DNA of 64,000 bases from Bromus sterilis (taxonomy: Eukaryota; Streptophyta; Magnoliopsida; Poales; Poaceae): assembly GCA_950022295.1 (NCBI GenBank), contig OX465598.1:94340001-94404000 (forward strand), given 5' to 3'. Below are positions 41,252 through 53,180 of the stretch, piece after piece. Within the stretch, counting starts at the first letter, position 1; each line of letters begins with the position of its first letter. Under the pieces are notes generated by a model. The model saw nothing but the letters and a program-made list of their open reading frames with translations. It was not told the origin of the DNA and did no database searches. The position numbers were made by a program, and so were the translations under genes.

Positions 41252-44200
41252 TGTAACACTCTCACTGTCACTGAACAGTAATCACTGTTACTGTTCATCT
41301 GTACTGTTCAAAACTTTTGCTTGATCAACTGGTTCAGTTCAAATTCAAATTCTCCTTTGATATTGTTGCAAGCAAGGTGAACCATGGACCTTGATCATCA
41401 TGGATGAGAACAAAGTCCAAGCCATTTGAATTAAAATTCAAACAAACCCTAAAATGCCTTTTAGTGATTATTAAAAATATGGTGACAATAAATCTTTTCC
41501 AAAAATCTTGGAACCACTTTTATAAAATCACTAATAATCAGTGGACCATGCCAATATGGTTTTGGGTATTTATTGTGCTATGGAAAATTCTAAACAAATC
41601 AAAACAGTGGCCAAAAACCCTATTTAAATCATTTAATATTTAAGGTAAATATTAAATGACTTTTAAAAGTGCCCAAATCTTTTGTGGTACTAACCCTAGG
41701 TATAACAATATTTTTGGTACAACTTCCACATTTAACTAAAATGCCTAAGTGAATTAAGATATTACAAAAGGAAAATTACAGAAAAACAAAAGAGAAATAA
41801 AAAGAAAACCTACAACCTAATCTACCCCCTTCCCCTGGGCCACCACCCAGCCCATTCCCTTCCCCACCCCGAAACCGGCCCGAATGGCCCACCCCCGGTC
41901 GTCTTCCTCGCTACAGGGGAGAGGCTGGGCGTGGCGCCCATCGGCCGAGGCCACGGCGACGACCCCCTCCGTGGAGCTCATCCATGGCTCCCCCGAGAGG
42001 ATAAGACCCCCCCCCCCCGACCCGTGCTGCGCCCAAACCCTAACCCTAAGCCTCCTCCATCTCCTTCCCCTCCCCTGCCCCTTGTTCTTCCTCCTCCCGT
42101 CCCGAACCGCCATGGGCGCCACCTCGAGCCCGCGCGGCCACTGAGCCCCATCCTCGCTGCCGTTGTGTCTGGAAGATAGCCCTTCGACGACCTCGTCTCC
42201 CCCAAGCGTCACCTCGGACGGATACGCCTCGAGCTCGCCGAATTGGGCGAGTTCCCCCGCCACTGCCGCGGCACCCCGGCGTCAAATACGCCGTGCTCCG
42301 GCCGCCTCGCGCCACCGGACAACGCCCACAGGCTTGGGGTGAGCTCTCCCCTCCGTTCCCCTGCTTTTCCGCCGCTGAATCGGCGCTGTAGAGCCGCGCC
42401 CTCGTCGGTCCGCCATTAATGGAGAGGTTGAGCTCCACTGCTCGCCGCGCCGCACTGTAGCCCCACTCCATGCGCGCGCGCCCACGTCTAGGCCACGGAC
42501 CGGCCGCGCTCCCCGCGCCCGGCTAGCCCCTTCGCCCCCCCCCCTGTGCGTTCCCTCGCCGTGCTCTGTCCCGGCACGGGCACGGGCACGGTTAAACCGG
42601 GGGCAACCCCCTAATAGCCCCCCTAACCACTGACAGTTAGGCCCCACCTAGTTGATTAGGTTAATAAAAATTGATTTAGTTAATTAAACCACTGACTGTT
42701 GGGTCCCACATGTCAGTTTAATTAGCTAAAGAATTATTATTAGTTACTGAGTATGACATGTGGGCCCATTATTATTTAACCAAATAAAATGATTTATTAT
42801 GCCACTGTGAGGCTGACATATGGGACCCACTGGTCAGTTGACCAGTCAACCTTACAGGTGGGTCCCCTCAGTCAGTTTGACCAGTCAAATGGACTTGTGG
42901 ATAATGTTAGGATTATTAATAGAAATAAATTCCAGAAATTGTTTTAAAATGATTTAAACTTTGAATTCAATAACTTTTAAACCGTAAGTCAGATTTAAAA
43001 ACTTTATACATGAAAGTTGATCATAAAAATATAACGAATACGGATACGCTATCCGTATGTCTACCACACCCCCTTAGCGCACCGATCATCGACATTCCCC
43101 CCCTTCGGGCTGTCTGCCGATAATTCCCGGTACCGATAAAAGGTACCCGGATGAATTTATTCCAAACACGAAAGTTGTTCGGAATGGTTCAACTAGCACG
43201 GATACACCCCCCTTATGTTTGTCCGATACCCACGACACCTCCGGCTTGATCCTTCCCCCTCCGGTCACCCTGTCCGGTAATCACCCGGAGCCGGTATATC
43301 ATCCCAGAATAAATTCCGGCCCCGAGCAACGTGCATTGCACTGCGTTAGAACACCGTTAACATTTCATCTGTCATGTCATGCATATGTTTGTATATTATT
43401 GCTGTGTATTTACTGTTTCCTCCCCCCTTAATCTCCGATAGACCCCGCTGCTACCGTCGACTACACCGCCGCCGGGTACGACTACTTCGTCGACGACCCT
43501 ACCCCTACCGTCGAGCTTGCAGGCAAGCAGAGCCATTCTCTTCCCCAGACATCGCCTATCTTTCCGTACATTTCTTGCACTAGGCATTGTTACTGCTGCT
43601 GCTACGTTATACTCCTATTCAATTGCATAGCCTGATTTTGTCGCCCCTTGATGTACCTTTCCTTTATCCTATGCTTCCTATTATATTTATGCATTATTCA
43701 GCAGTGAACCCTGCGCATTGTTAGTTAGGACTAGATAGTGGGCCGTGATCACTCAGGGGAGTGAACACGGATACAATATATACAACTGCACAGGTACGGT
43801 ACAAAGCAGACACCGCCAAAGGCCCCTATTTGGGTTATGCCTAGTCACGTCAAGTGTGAGCTATCCAGGAGTAATCCTTGTACTCCACCTGAGGCTGACT
43901 TTGTCTTGCCGCCATAGGGTCCTGGACAGCGGTTGTCCTTAAAGGTAAGAAGTCGGGCGACCCAACGGTGCCCGCGAGAGGTATATCGTCGGGAACGACA
44001 GGGAGGGTACGACCGACGTTACTGGCGTGCTTGGCCCCTGCTCGTATCTCGCGAGAGTTACCAAACCACGAAAGTCGAGCTCTACCAAGAGCAAACGCGA
44101 GACAAGGTAAGGAGACGGTTCACCTTGTTGGTAACCGCAGTGACTTGGTGGGTCGACAGGGAAGGCACCGACGTTACTGGTGGTCCTGACTGCTGTCGTT

Positions 44201-45501
44201 GACCGCGGGTCGGTTAAGTCGAGGCAACGATAACGGTTGCCACGCAGGTTAATTAAAATGCTAAATGGTTCGGCGGATGACTTGAGAGGCCCGTTGGTCT
44301 GTACGCACTACCTTCACGTGGGATAAGGAGTATGGGCTCCCCTGCGTCGTAGTTTGTCCGAAAGCTCTTCAGACGTCAGCAGTACCACGGACTGATAGCC
44401 GGGAAGCGTTCTTGTCTTATTTGCTGCAGCACGTGTGTTTGGATTTGCTTTTGCTTCACCGGCCAGTCTCATACCGTGCAGGAGCGTGCAAGGGTGAGGG
44501 ACCTAGACCCCTTGGCGCATAGGATATAGTCCGGCGGATGGCCTCTCTGCTGAGCCTAGGTTGAACTGCGTCGTGTCGGATAGCTTTGGTGGAGCGTTCC
44601 CTAACCAGGTTCCCGCCACCCTGGAGATCCGAGCGTGCAGGCTGAACAGTAGTGCACCCCTGCAGGGAGTTTAATCTATTCGAATAGCCGTGTCCACGGT
44701 AACAGGACGCTTTATGCTGAAGCTGGATATTACCACTAGAAACTATTATTATTAAACTGTATGGTTCCGGGTCCTCTTCCTCGCGGGGATGTCGAGGAGG
44801 TGAACTCGGAGGCATTATTATTATTATTAATCATTACAACTTATATTATACAATGTTGCAGCAACTTCTGCTTCATTGTTACTTTATTGCTTTATATGAA
44901 CTTTTGGTTGTTTCTCTTCTCATGCTGCAAGACATCGCCGGAAGATGCTAGTCTTCGATAGGCCTAGCTTCTTATCCTTATTCTGGTTTCTATCATGCAG
45001 TCCACTATATACAGCCTCTTCTTTCCGTTGATACAATGCATAATGCTTAGTAGCGGACGTAAGACTCACGGGTATACTAGATACTCACCTGCTTTATTTC
45101 CTTTACTGTTTTGCCTGATCGGCCGCTGCAGTCGACGTTGGAGCCCAGGGGCAGGAGTACCCCGGAGGCGGATACTACTACGTCGAGACCCCCGCTGACC
45201 AGGACCAGGAGTAGTTTCGGAGGCTCCCAGGCAGGAGGCCTTGCCTTTTCGATCTATATCTCTGATGTTATTCGTGCTAGCCTTCTTAAGGCAAAACTTG
45301 ACTAACTATGTCTGTACTCAGATATTTTGGCTTGTATCACTTATGTATTCGGGTCCGCGTGACCCCCTTTAATTGTAACCTATTGTTTTATCCTTTTGTG
45401 TTTAGTGTTGTGCTGTGATATTCTCACCGTGGCACCCTAATCTCAGTCGTGTACCCTGCGTGTATGATTACTGTACACGGATTGATTTTGGGGGCGTTAC
45501 A
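41252..45501 (+). repeat. F LTR, second copy
   Basis: 4250 bp, same ends as 31870-36117. Right flank 'ggaac' is element E gag sequence. Palindrome row at 44658-44708; telo-box AAACCCTAA at 42035-42043. Confidence 0.92.
44658..44708 (+). repeat. Palindrome row shared by long LTRs (F LTR 2 copy)
   Basis: CCCTGCAGGG 44658-44667, CTATTCGAATAG 44676-44687, GTCC...GGAC 44692-44708; identical to LTR 1. Confidence 0.75.
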
Positions 45502-46231
45502 GGAACCATAGGGTAGTGCATCGTACCATGATTTAGCGTCTCCCTTTAAATAAAAAGGAAAAAAGCTTGGCCACATAGAAGTTTCGTATCTTCTCATCAG
45601 TAGTAAACAGGTCACTTAACTCAGCAAGTTTGGTCAAGTGTGCTATAGCATCATCATTCTCTTTGCCATAAAAAGGGCCAGCCTCGACTGTAGATATAAG
45701 TGAAAGATCAACAGAGAATTCATAATTAGGATCATTGATGCATATAGGAGATGTGGCAAATTTAGGATCAGGAATATTCTTGTTCATCATGGAGTGCTTC
45801 TTGAGAAACTCCTTAACAGCTCCAGGGTCAGAGTCGGAACATTCTTTGAGTTCCCTGCAAAGATCATCATCGAGAATAACATAATCATCATCAAGGAGTC
45901 TCTCCTTGAGTTCATCTAAATCTGGGTAACAAAAAGTTTTGCAAGTAGGAATATAGGTAGCAGGTATCTCAGTCTCGGGCTCTGCTGCAGCCTTAGCAGT
46001 CTCAGTTTCAATATAGTGACCAAGAAAATTATCATCATCAAGAGTGGTCGAAGCATCATCAAAAGTATCGGACATAGCAACAGACTTAGTAGAAGTAGCA
46101 TGTGGTGGTAGTGGTGAAGCAAACTTACTTATAACGGAAGGTGAATCAAGCATAGCACTGGTACTCAGAACGAAACCTTTTCTTGTAGTGGATGGTAGGA
46201 TCTGAACCTTGGGGTCTCCTTTCTTACCCAT
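45502..46231 (-). pseudogene. Gag N-terminal half of element E
   Basis: ATG at 46231 (MGKKGDPKVQ), about 60 bp after the primer site; the longer frame to 46264 is not needed. Acidic N-terminal region rich in Asp and Glu (DDDNFLGHY, LKERLLDDDYVILDDDL), then the entry to a gypsy gag domain: PFYGKENDDAIAHLTKLAELSDLF and KLFSFLFKG. A frameshift near 45545 carries the frame into FPFYLKGDAKSWYDALPYGS, the classic gag helix. The next 45-50 residues are absent, because the F locus starts here and gag resumes at 30697 with AWGRYCEL. Function would be particle assembly. The copy is dead from frameshift, deletion and insertion. Confidence 0.75.
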
Positions 46232-46288
46232 AGCGGATGAAGTGTGGCAGGAAGGATACTTCAAGTAGACTTATAAATATTGCTATGG

Positions 46289-46306
46289 TCCCCGGCAACG
46301 GCGCCA
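46289..46306 (-). other. Primer-binding site, element E (tRNA-Asp)
   Basis: Minus strand TGGCGCCGTTGCCGGGGA, perfect, 12 bp from the LTR. Confidence 0.88.
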
Positions 46307-46318
46307 GAAAACATTACT

Positions 46319-47689
46319 TGATGACCCTCAACTATAGGGGATCGATTGTAGTGTTCTCACGGGTAGGTTAACCCAATTTATTGATTCGACACAAGGGAAC
46401 ACAAAGAGTATTTATAAGATTTGACAGTTGAGTTGTCAATTCAACCGCACCTGAAATATGTTTGCTTGCAACAAAGTATTAATTGCAACTGTGATATGAT
46501 AGAGATAATGATAACAGCAAAAGTAAACTAGTAGTAACCAGCAGGACTAAAACACTGTAGGCTAGGGAGATGGATGGTTGGACGCTGCATGACTAAGAAT
46601 GAACATGTAATAGATTCTAACACGGGGAAAGGCACACAGAAAAGTAATGATCATCTAGGCAAATATCAAACATTAGGCATGTATCCCATAGGTAGTTGTG
46701 CGTGCTTGCAATAAGAACTTGAACAACATCTTTTTTCCTACCATCCCGCTATGAACGGGGCCAAAAGGAACTTATGGAGATTACGGTGCTCCTGTCAAAG
46801 AGCACCGGAACAGAGCAATAAACTCAATGGATACATGGAATCCCCAAATTATGGACCATCCCCTTTGGTGTCCCAAGCTGTCACCTTTGGGATCGCCGGT
46901 TTCGGACCATAATAGGTGCATACAACTCATAGATAGGATCTTGAACATAGATAAACTCATGAAAACATAAGTGGTTCAGATCTGAAAATATGGCACTCGG
47001 GCCCAAAGTGACAAGCATTAAGAACAAAAAGTTGTAGCAAAGATGATAAACACCAAAGTAGATGATAGGCAACATGCCCCCAACAATCTGACGAACTATT
47101 ACATGATCAATATCATCCAATCCCTACCATCCCCTTTGCCTACAGCAGGGAATTACTCACACATGTGAAGGGAAGTAATGGAGGAAGAATGGAGTGGTGA
47201 TGGTGATGGCGATGACGACGATCTCCCCTCTCCGGAGGCCAAATCAGCCTCCAAGTTAGCCCTCCCGAGTAAGAACAGAGGTTGGCGGCGGCTCCGCGAT
47301 GGGTTCTGGAAAAGTGGCTTCTGTTTCGGAATTTCCCCGTCACAAGAATAAATAGGAGCCAAAGTAGGGCACCAGGGGAGGGGGAGTCGCCCAGGCGGCC
47401 TCCCGGCGCGGCCCCACCCCTGGCCGCGCCCACAGGGCGCCTGGGGCCCCCTGGCTGCCCTCTGGCCCATCTTCTGGCTCCGGGATCCTTCTGGTGCGTG
47501 GATTTTTTGGTATTTTCTGGGAATTTTCTGACCTGTCCAAAAATCCATTTTCCTGTGCACAATAAAACCATACAGGCAGCTCTGCTGAAAACAGCGTTAG
47601 TCCAGGTTATTTTAGTTCAAATCATGCAAGAATGAGGGAAAAACAATAGATAAAGTGTTTGGAAAAGTAGATACGTTTTAGACGTATCA
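46319..47689 (-). repeat. 5' LTR of element E
   Basis: 1371 bp. Minus strand TGATACGTCTAAAACG...GGGTCATCA. It pairs with 20571-21917; small indels such as extra bases near 47105 and 47560 explain the length difference. Confidence 0.9.
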
Positions 47690-48376
47690 GCTGCCTGGGA
47701 ACCTCCAAAATACTCCTGGTCGATGGGAAACTCGACGTCGTAGAAGGCATCGGGGATCTCCTGCTCCTGGACTCCAAGGCTCCAACATCGACTGCAGCGG
47801 CCGATCAAGCAAAACAAAAAGGGGGAAATAAAGCAAGGGTGAGTATCTAGCATACCCGCGAGTCTTACGTCCACTACTAAGCATTTATGCATTTGTATCA
47901 AATGGAAAGGGGAGACTGTATATAGTGGACTGAATGGTAGAAATTCAAAATAAGGATGAGAAGCTAGGCCTATCGAAGACTAGAATCTTCCAACGAGTCT
48001 TGCAGCACAAGAAGAGAATAACCAACAGTTTTTATAAAGCATAATGAAACAATGCAGCAGAAGTTGATGCAGCATTGTATAATAGTAAGTTGTAATTATT
48101 AATAATATCAATGCCAGCGAGATCCCCTCCTCGACTACCCTGCGAGGAAGAGAAACCGGAACCAACAGTTTAATAGTAATAGTTTGTAGTAGTAGGCTCT
48201 GTCTTCAGCATAAAGCATCCTGTTACCGTGGACACGACTATTCAAATAGATCAAACTCCCTGCAGGGGTGCACTACTGTTCAGCCTTCACACTCGGATCT
48301 CCAGGGTGGCGTACACCTTGTTAGGGAATGCCCCATCGAGGCTATCCGACACGCCGAGGCCCATCCTATGGCTCAT
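47690..48376 (-). repeat. Old F-family LTR, piece 2
   Basis: Continues 20293-20570 after element E. It aligns with the reverse complement of about 35130-35860 of the young F LTR. It contains a decayed palindrome row (CCCTGCAGGG 48258-48267 intact; CTATTCAAATAG 48238-48249 with one change; GTCC stem lost by one base). It is cut at 48377 by element G; the rest should lie right of the window. Confidence 0.85.
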
Positions 48377-49475
48377 TGATGGCTTCTCGCCCCTCGTTGG
48401 TTACCCCAAGTGGAAGGTTTGAGATGCAGTGCAGCAGCAAGTTTCCCTCGGTGAAGATACCAAGGTTATCGAACCAGTAGGACTCAGGAGATACAAGTAG
48501 GTGGCAACGTCGCCAGAAATTGCTTCCTGACTAGGGTGTTGTCTTGGACCTGCACACAGCAACAAATAACTTTGCTCCCAACGAGTGCAGAGGAGTTGTC
48601 AATTCCTCCGCCTTGTCGTTTACAAAGGATCAATGCAAGAGATAAAAGGTGCAAAAGAAAGTAAAAGCTGAAAGTAAATTGAGGGTGTGAACAATAATGT
48701 GAAGATGGACCAGGGTCCCGTGATTTTCACTAGTGATTTCTCTCTCCCAAAAGACGATAAAAGTGCTAGCGAGGTAAACAAATCACAGTTGGGCAATTGA
48801 CAGGATTATGAAGGCACCGCAATGCTAACTATGCTGCAAAGAAAGGAAGGGCTCAAAAGCAATGGGCAGTACGCCAAGGTAAGTAGACCGAAATGCATCT
48901 GCATCTACTACGAATCATCCACCTTGAGATATCTATCCAGAACATCTCGCTGGTATTAAGTTGCGAATCCCACCCAAAGTGTAAACTCAAAGCAACAGAC
49001 AACTGCATTAAAAGAACTTTGCGTAAAGTAAACAATCCTTGCACCCGCAGGTACAAGCACCGTTGTTTTATCCCTGGTGGCAACAACACATCCCCTAGTC
49101 TCATGTTTCTGTCACTCAAGCTAGACATCACGGTACATACGGGAGGCGTCCATGGCTATGGAGGGTCTCCCGGAGGGGGTAGCTTCTCCCGGCAGGGTGC
49201 CGGAGCAGCTTCTCCAGGCAGCCCCGATCTAGAAACGGCGGCGGCGGCGGAACAAAGGCGAGATCGCGAAAGAGGAGTCCGTATTAGGGGTTTCCACCCC
49301 GAGGGGTAAATATAGGCGAAGGGGGCGTCGAGGGGACCCACCAGGCAGTCAGGAGGGTCCCTGGCGCGGCCCAGGGTGGGGCCGCGCCACCTTCCCTCCT
49401 GGCTGCCTGGTGGTGGCCCCCCTTCCCTCTCTTGGTGATTCCGGAAGCTTCTGTTGCGCTGATTTTTTATATATT

Positions 49476-52400
49476 TTTAATGACCCAATTCACACAGAAT
49501 TGAAGTCTCTGTGCTCAAGTGCCAGTCCCTGGATCGAACTCGCTGGCACACACAATATTATAGATGTATATCAAAGTACAAGTGCATCATTATTACAACG
49601 TATGATCCAGAGTAAATAAATAACAAGTTGCATAGCTCAAGGCTAGCTTATTCAATATAAATATAGTGGAAGCAAAAGAAAATAACGTGGAGTCCATCAA
49701 CAGCCACAAGCGAACATGCTGAGTGTAGACTCGCAACCCCTAACGCACCTTACTGATCGTCTGAAAAACCTGCAACACCGAAGGTTACAGCCCGACAACG
49801 GGTCAGTACATCTGATTTGTACGGCAAGTGACACGGAAAAGTTTATATAAAGGACCTACAACTACATGCAAGGTAAGTCAAAGGAAAGGCTTAAGGTTTT
49901 GTTTTGCAGAAAGCCAATTTTCTCCTGAACTAAACTAGTCAAAATTTTAAGTTGAACTTACTACTAAAGAACGAACTGGGCACACCAGTTCCAACACCAC
50001 ACCCTTTATTTAATCTTGCCCACCCAAAATATTATGGCGATTCATATGTCAAGATCCTCCAGTAACAGTAATGTCTAGTAGCTCAAGGATGTCCATAACC
50101 GGGGACACTGCTAATCATGATTAGTTTTTACTCTGCAGAGGTTAGTACACTTTCCCCGCTGGACTCAACCCGAAGATTGATACGAAGTCTTTCAGAAGAG
50201 GTCACCTACACCCAACGGTAAGCCGGTACCACCTATCACATCTACATCTGCTAGCTTTGCACGGGAGAGGCTTCCTACATCATACTCAACTAAGCCAGAG
50301 CCCATATGGCCAGCGGCTGTACATGTAAGCTTCTAGTCACCAAGTATGTCTGATCTTTTTGAGCCTGGACGACGCCCACTTACGTTCAGAGGGTAGCACC
50401 ATGACGTACTGTCAACCACCAAACCAACCATTAGGGGTACAACCTGGTCTCGACCTTAGATAAGGAACGAGCCCCCAGGAAGCACTCCCTTCCCGTCCAG
50501 AAGTGATTTCTATTTATTAAACAGTTGCTACACAAATTATTAAATAGCTCACAAGCACTCCATGAATTTGCACAACCCAAACCACGTCTACAAAGCATAG
50601 CAATAAAGCAACAACACGGCTAGGTTGATCTACGGTAGAAAAGTCAAGACATGTGGCTATCCTAACTGGTTTTGCAGCAACAGTAAAATAAACTACCTAT
50701 CATGCAATAGAGTGATATTTCTTAACATAATGCATATAGAAAATATAGGTATGAGTATGGTCAAAGCATCACTTGCCTTATACATTCGATGAAGATCTTC
50801 GCTTTCACGTTCCAGTCAACTCTATTCGTCACACTCCGAGAATCTATCGCAACGAAGGAACTCAAGTAAGCAAGCACATCACAACGAGACAAACAAAGGA
50901 TCAATAACACAAACACAAAGGTTTTAGCAACAAAACAAAAACCTTAAAGTGCAAAGGTGTGGATGTGCTCGAAGGTGATCGGTGGAACGTGAACTCGAGA
51001 GAGTCAACGGATAAAGAGTTGTCAATACAAGAGTATGATCAAGGCATTATGAAATCAAGGTAAAGATCATAGCAATATGAATGGTATGTGGATATTGCCG
51101 ATAAGATGTCTCATATGATCCAATATGCAAAAAGGAATCACGTGAAACGGATTACTACAACACAGGTCATAGAAGGTGCAAAATTCGAATTGTATTTGAA
51201 TTTAAACAGATCAATAAGCTTGTGAATTTTTGTGTACACATGATATAAACAGAAGGTACAGGGAACGAGTGATCCAACGCAAAAAGAATCACTCGATTTG
51301 GATCAACGGTATAAAAGATATGGCCTCCGGAATTTGAATTTGAATTTGAAATAAATTCAAATTCAAAAGTGTGCAAAGTGTGCAAAACTTTATACCATGC
51401 AAAAGTACAAAGCAACACGAACGCGTAGCAAAAAGATTCACCGCGATCCGACTTACGGTGTAGAAGATATCGCGGGTATGGTGCCGGGGGTTTTTCTGCC
51501 AAAAGGACCGTTTGAAAATATAATTTTTCCAGAAAAAGCGATCGGGTCCTTGGCCCAGATCTGGCCGGAATCCGGCGAACTCTGGTGAAGGCTTCTCCGG
51601 CGAGCGGTGGAGGCGGCGGCTCGGTGGCTACAACGGGGCGCGGAGGCGGCCGTGGACACCGGCGTGGGAGGGCCGGCGGCGGCGCACTCCGGCCGGGGGC
51701 GCGGCGCACCGGAGTGGCGGCCGGCGAGGCGGCTCGGCGGCGCGGCTCCATGGCCGGGGAGCGGCTCGGCGGCGCGGCTCCACGGCGTGGCGGCCGGCGC
51801 GCGTGGCGGCCGTGGCGAGGCCGGGGCGGCGAGCGCGGTGGCCGGCGGCGCAGGGCCGGGGTGGCGCGCTGGGGCGGCGGCCGGCCGGCGGCGATGGCGG
51901 CGCGGCAGCGGCGGTGCGGTCCAGCGACGGCGGACGAAGGCGGCGGCGGCGGAAGGTTTTTTTTCTAGGGTTTTCCAAAAATGAAAAAAAGAAAAGGAAA
52001 AAGGATTTTTCGGAAAATTATTTATAGGCAGACAGAAAAAAAAACAATGGGTCCGAGTTGGGCTCCAATTTGCACTCGGGGCGGAGACAAACTACTGGGC
52101 CGAGCGCTACAGGTTTTTCCTTTTTAATTAAAAACCGTAACTTCAAACAATAAAATAAAAATAACCGTAACTCGGAAAAATATGAAATAAAATTCTAAAT
52201 TCATCAAATAATACAAAGAAAATTATTTAATGAATACATTTTGCAAAAGGAAAAATAAAAATAAAAACATTTTCTAAATGCTTTATTTAAATATAAATAC
52301 TTTTCGTCAATCAAATAAAATCCAATAAACCATTTAAAATAATTTTATTTGGTCAAAAGCATTGACAAACCATTTCTAAATCCTCAAATATAAATTTTAA

Positions 52401-52968
52401 AAATTGTTTCATTAATAAATAATTTGGTAAAATAAAAATATCCCATTGAAATACTTTTTCAACTCTTTTAAAATATTCTATAAATCATTTCCATGAAATA
52501 AAAACTCTCTTAGCATTATAAAATCTCTAAATTAATTTTAGAGTTATTTATAATACTCAAAATAAATTTTAAAAACTTTAAAATAATATTTTAAATATTT
52601 CCAACTTTATTTAAAAAGGGGATAAGTCATTTTATATCCTCTCAATTGAATTTTCCTTTAGTTGAAAAATCTTTTGAATAATCAAAAGAATTCCAATAAT
52701 GATTTAAAACATTTCCCAAACTTTTAACATGTTGAAGGAGTCATATTACCTTCTCTCATTTTGTTTTGTTGGTTTTGTTTTAAATAGTAAATTTCAAAAA
52801 CATCAATTATGAATATTAGGGAAAGTCCTTTTATTCCCTCTCATTTTAATATTCAATAAACTCTAGAAAGTTTTAAATCCCAGAGAAAATCAAACACATC
52901 AAGCAAACAATCATTATCTATTTAATTTTATAAACATTCCAAAATTCGGAAAATTTTGGGATGTTACA
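49476..52968 (-). mobile_element. Solo LTR, minus orientation, inside the element G LTR
   Basis: 3493 bp, same family as 8124-11461. Minus strand TGTAACATCCC...GGGTCATTAAA, the last bases mutated from GTTACA. Perfect 5-bp target duplication ATATT at 49471-49475 and 52969-52973. No internal region. GC-dense GGCGGC block at 51580-51955. Confidence 0.93.
50091..50140 (-). repeat. Palindrome row shared by long LTRs (minus solo LTR copy)
   Basis: On the minus strand: CTCTGCAGAG (50131-50140), CTAATCATGATTAG (50111-50124), CAGT spacer, GTCCCCGGTTATGGAC (50091-50106). The first stem is perfect here, whereas its relative at 10796 lost one pair. Confidence 0.75.
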
Positions 52969-53180
52969 ATATTTTTCCCGGAATTTTTGGAGCACTTTTA
53001 ATGGCCGGAAAACCTGAAATACAAAAACAGCAGAAAACAAAACTAGCAACTGGGTGCACTGAGTTAATAGGTTAGTCCAAATAGGTTCAAAAGTATATGA
53101 AAGTTCAAGCAAAACATGAAAAAGTCACACAAAACATGCATGGAGCAAGCAGAAATTATAGAAACCTTTGGGACGTATCA

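Larger units (their letters stand above)
30701..45501 (+). mobile_element. F locus: young chromovirus with tandem arrangement pol fragment-LTR-internal-LTR
   Basis: Order: last 1169 bp of an internal region (30701-31869), LTR (31870-36117), full internal region (36118-41251), LTR (41252-45501). The 1169-bp pieces have identical length and differ at 7 sites. The left junction is abrupt with no target-site copy, and about 140 bp of element E's gag is missing there. A multi-LTR array formed by unequal recombination and later truncated by a deletion fits best. Integrase plus chromodomain-like tail, iMet primer site and 4.25-kb LTRs suggest the Tekay/Del lineage. Confidence 0.88.
20571..47689 (-). 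mobile_element. Element E: gag-protease + second-ORF non-autonomous gypsy element, split by two later insertions
   Basis: Minus-strand element with both LTRs: 5' LTR 46319-47689 and 3' LTR 20571-21917. Flanks cctgc and gctgc are a one-mismatch target-site copy, and both flanks are adjacent parts of the old F LTR. Internal order from its 5' end: primer site, gag (45502-46231, then 29265-30697), protease (29292-29567, then 25757-26150), spacer, ORF2 (23770-24972), non-coding, polypurine tract. The later insertions are the 3.1-kb element at 26156-29259 and the F locus at 30701-45501. No RT or integrase belongs to E. Confidence 0.85.
48377..53180 (-). repeat. 3' LTR of element G, split by a solo LTR
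   Basis: Pieces 48377-49475 and 52974-53180, about 1.31 kb together. Minus strand TGATACGTCCCAAAGG...GAAGCCATCA. TATA-like box at 49306-49315 (minus), GC-rich leader at 49330-49430. Confidence 0.85.
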
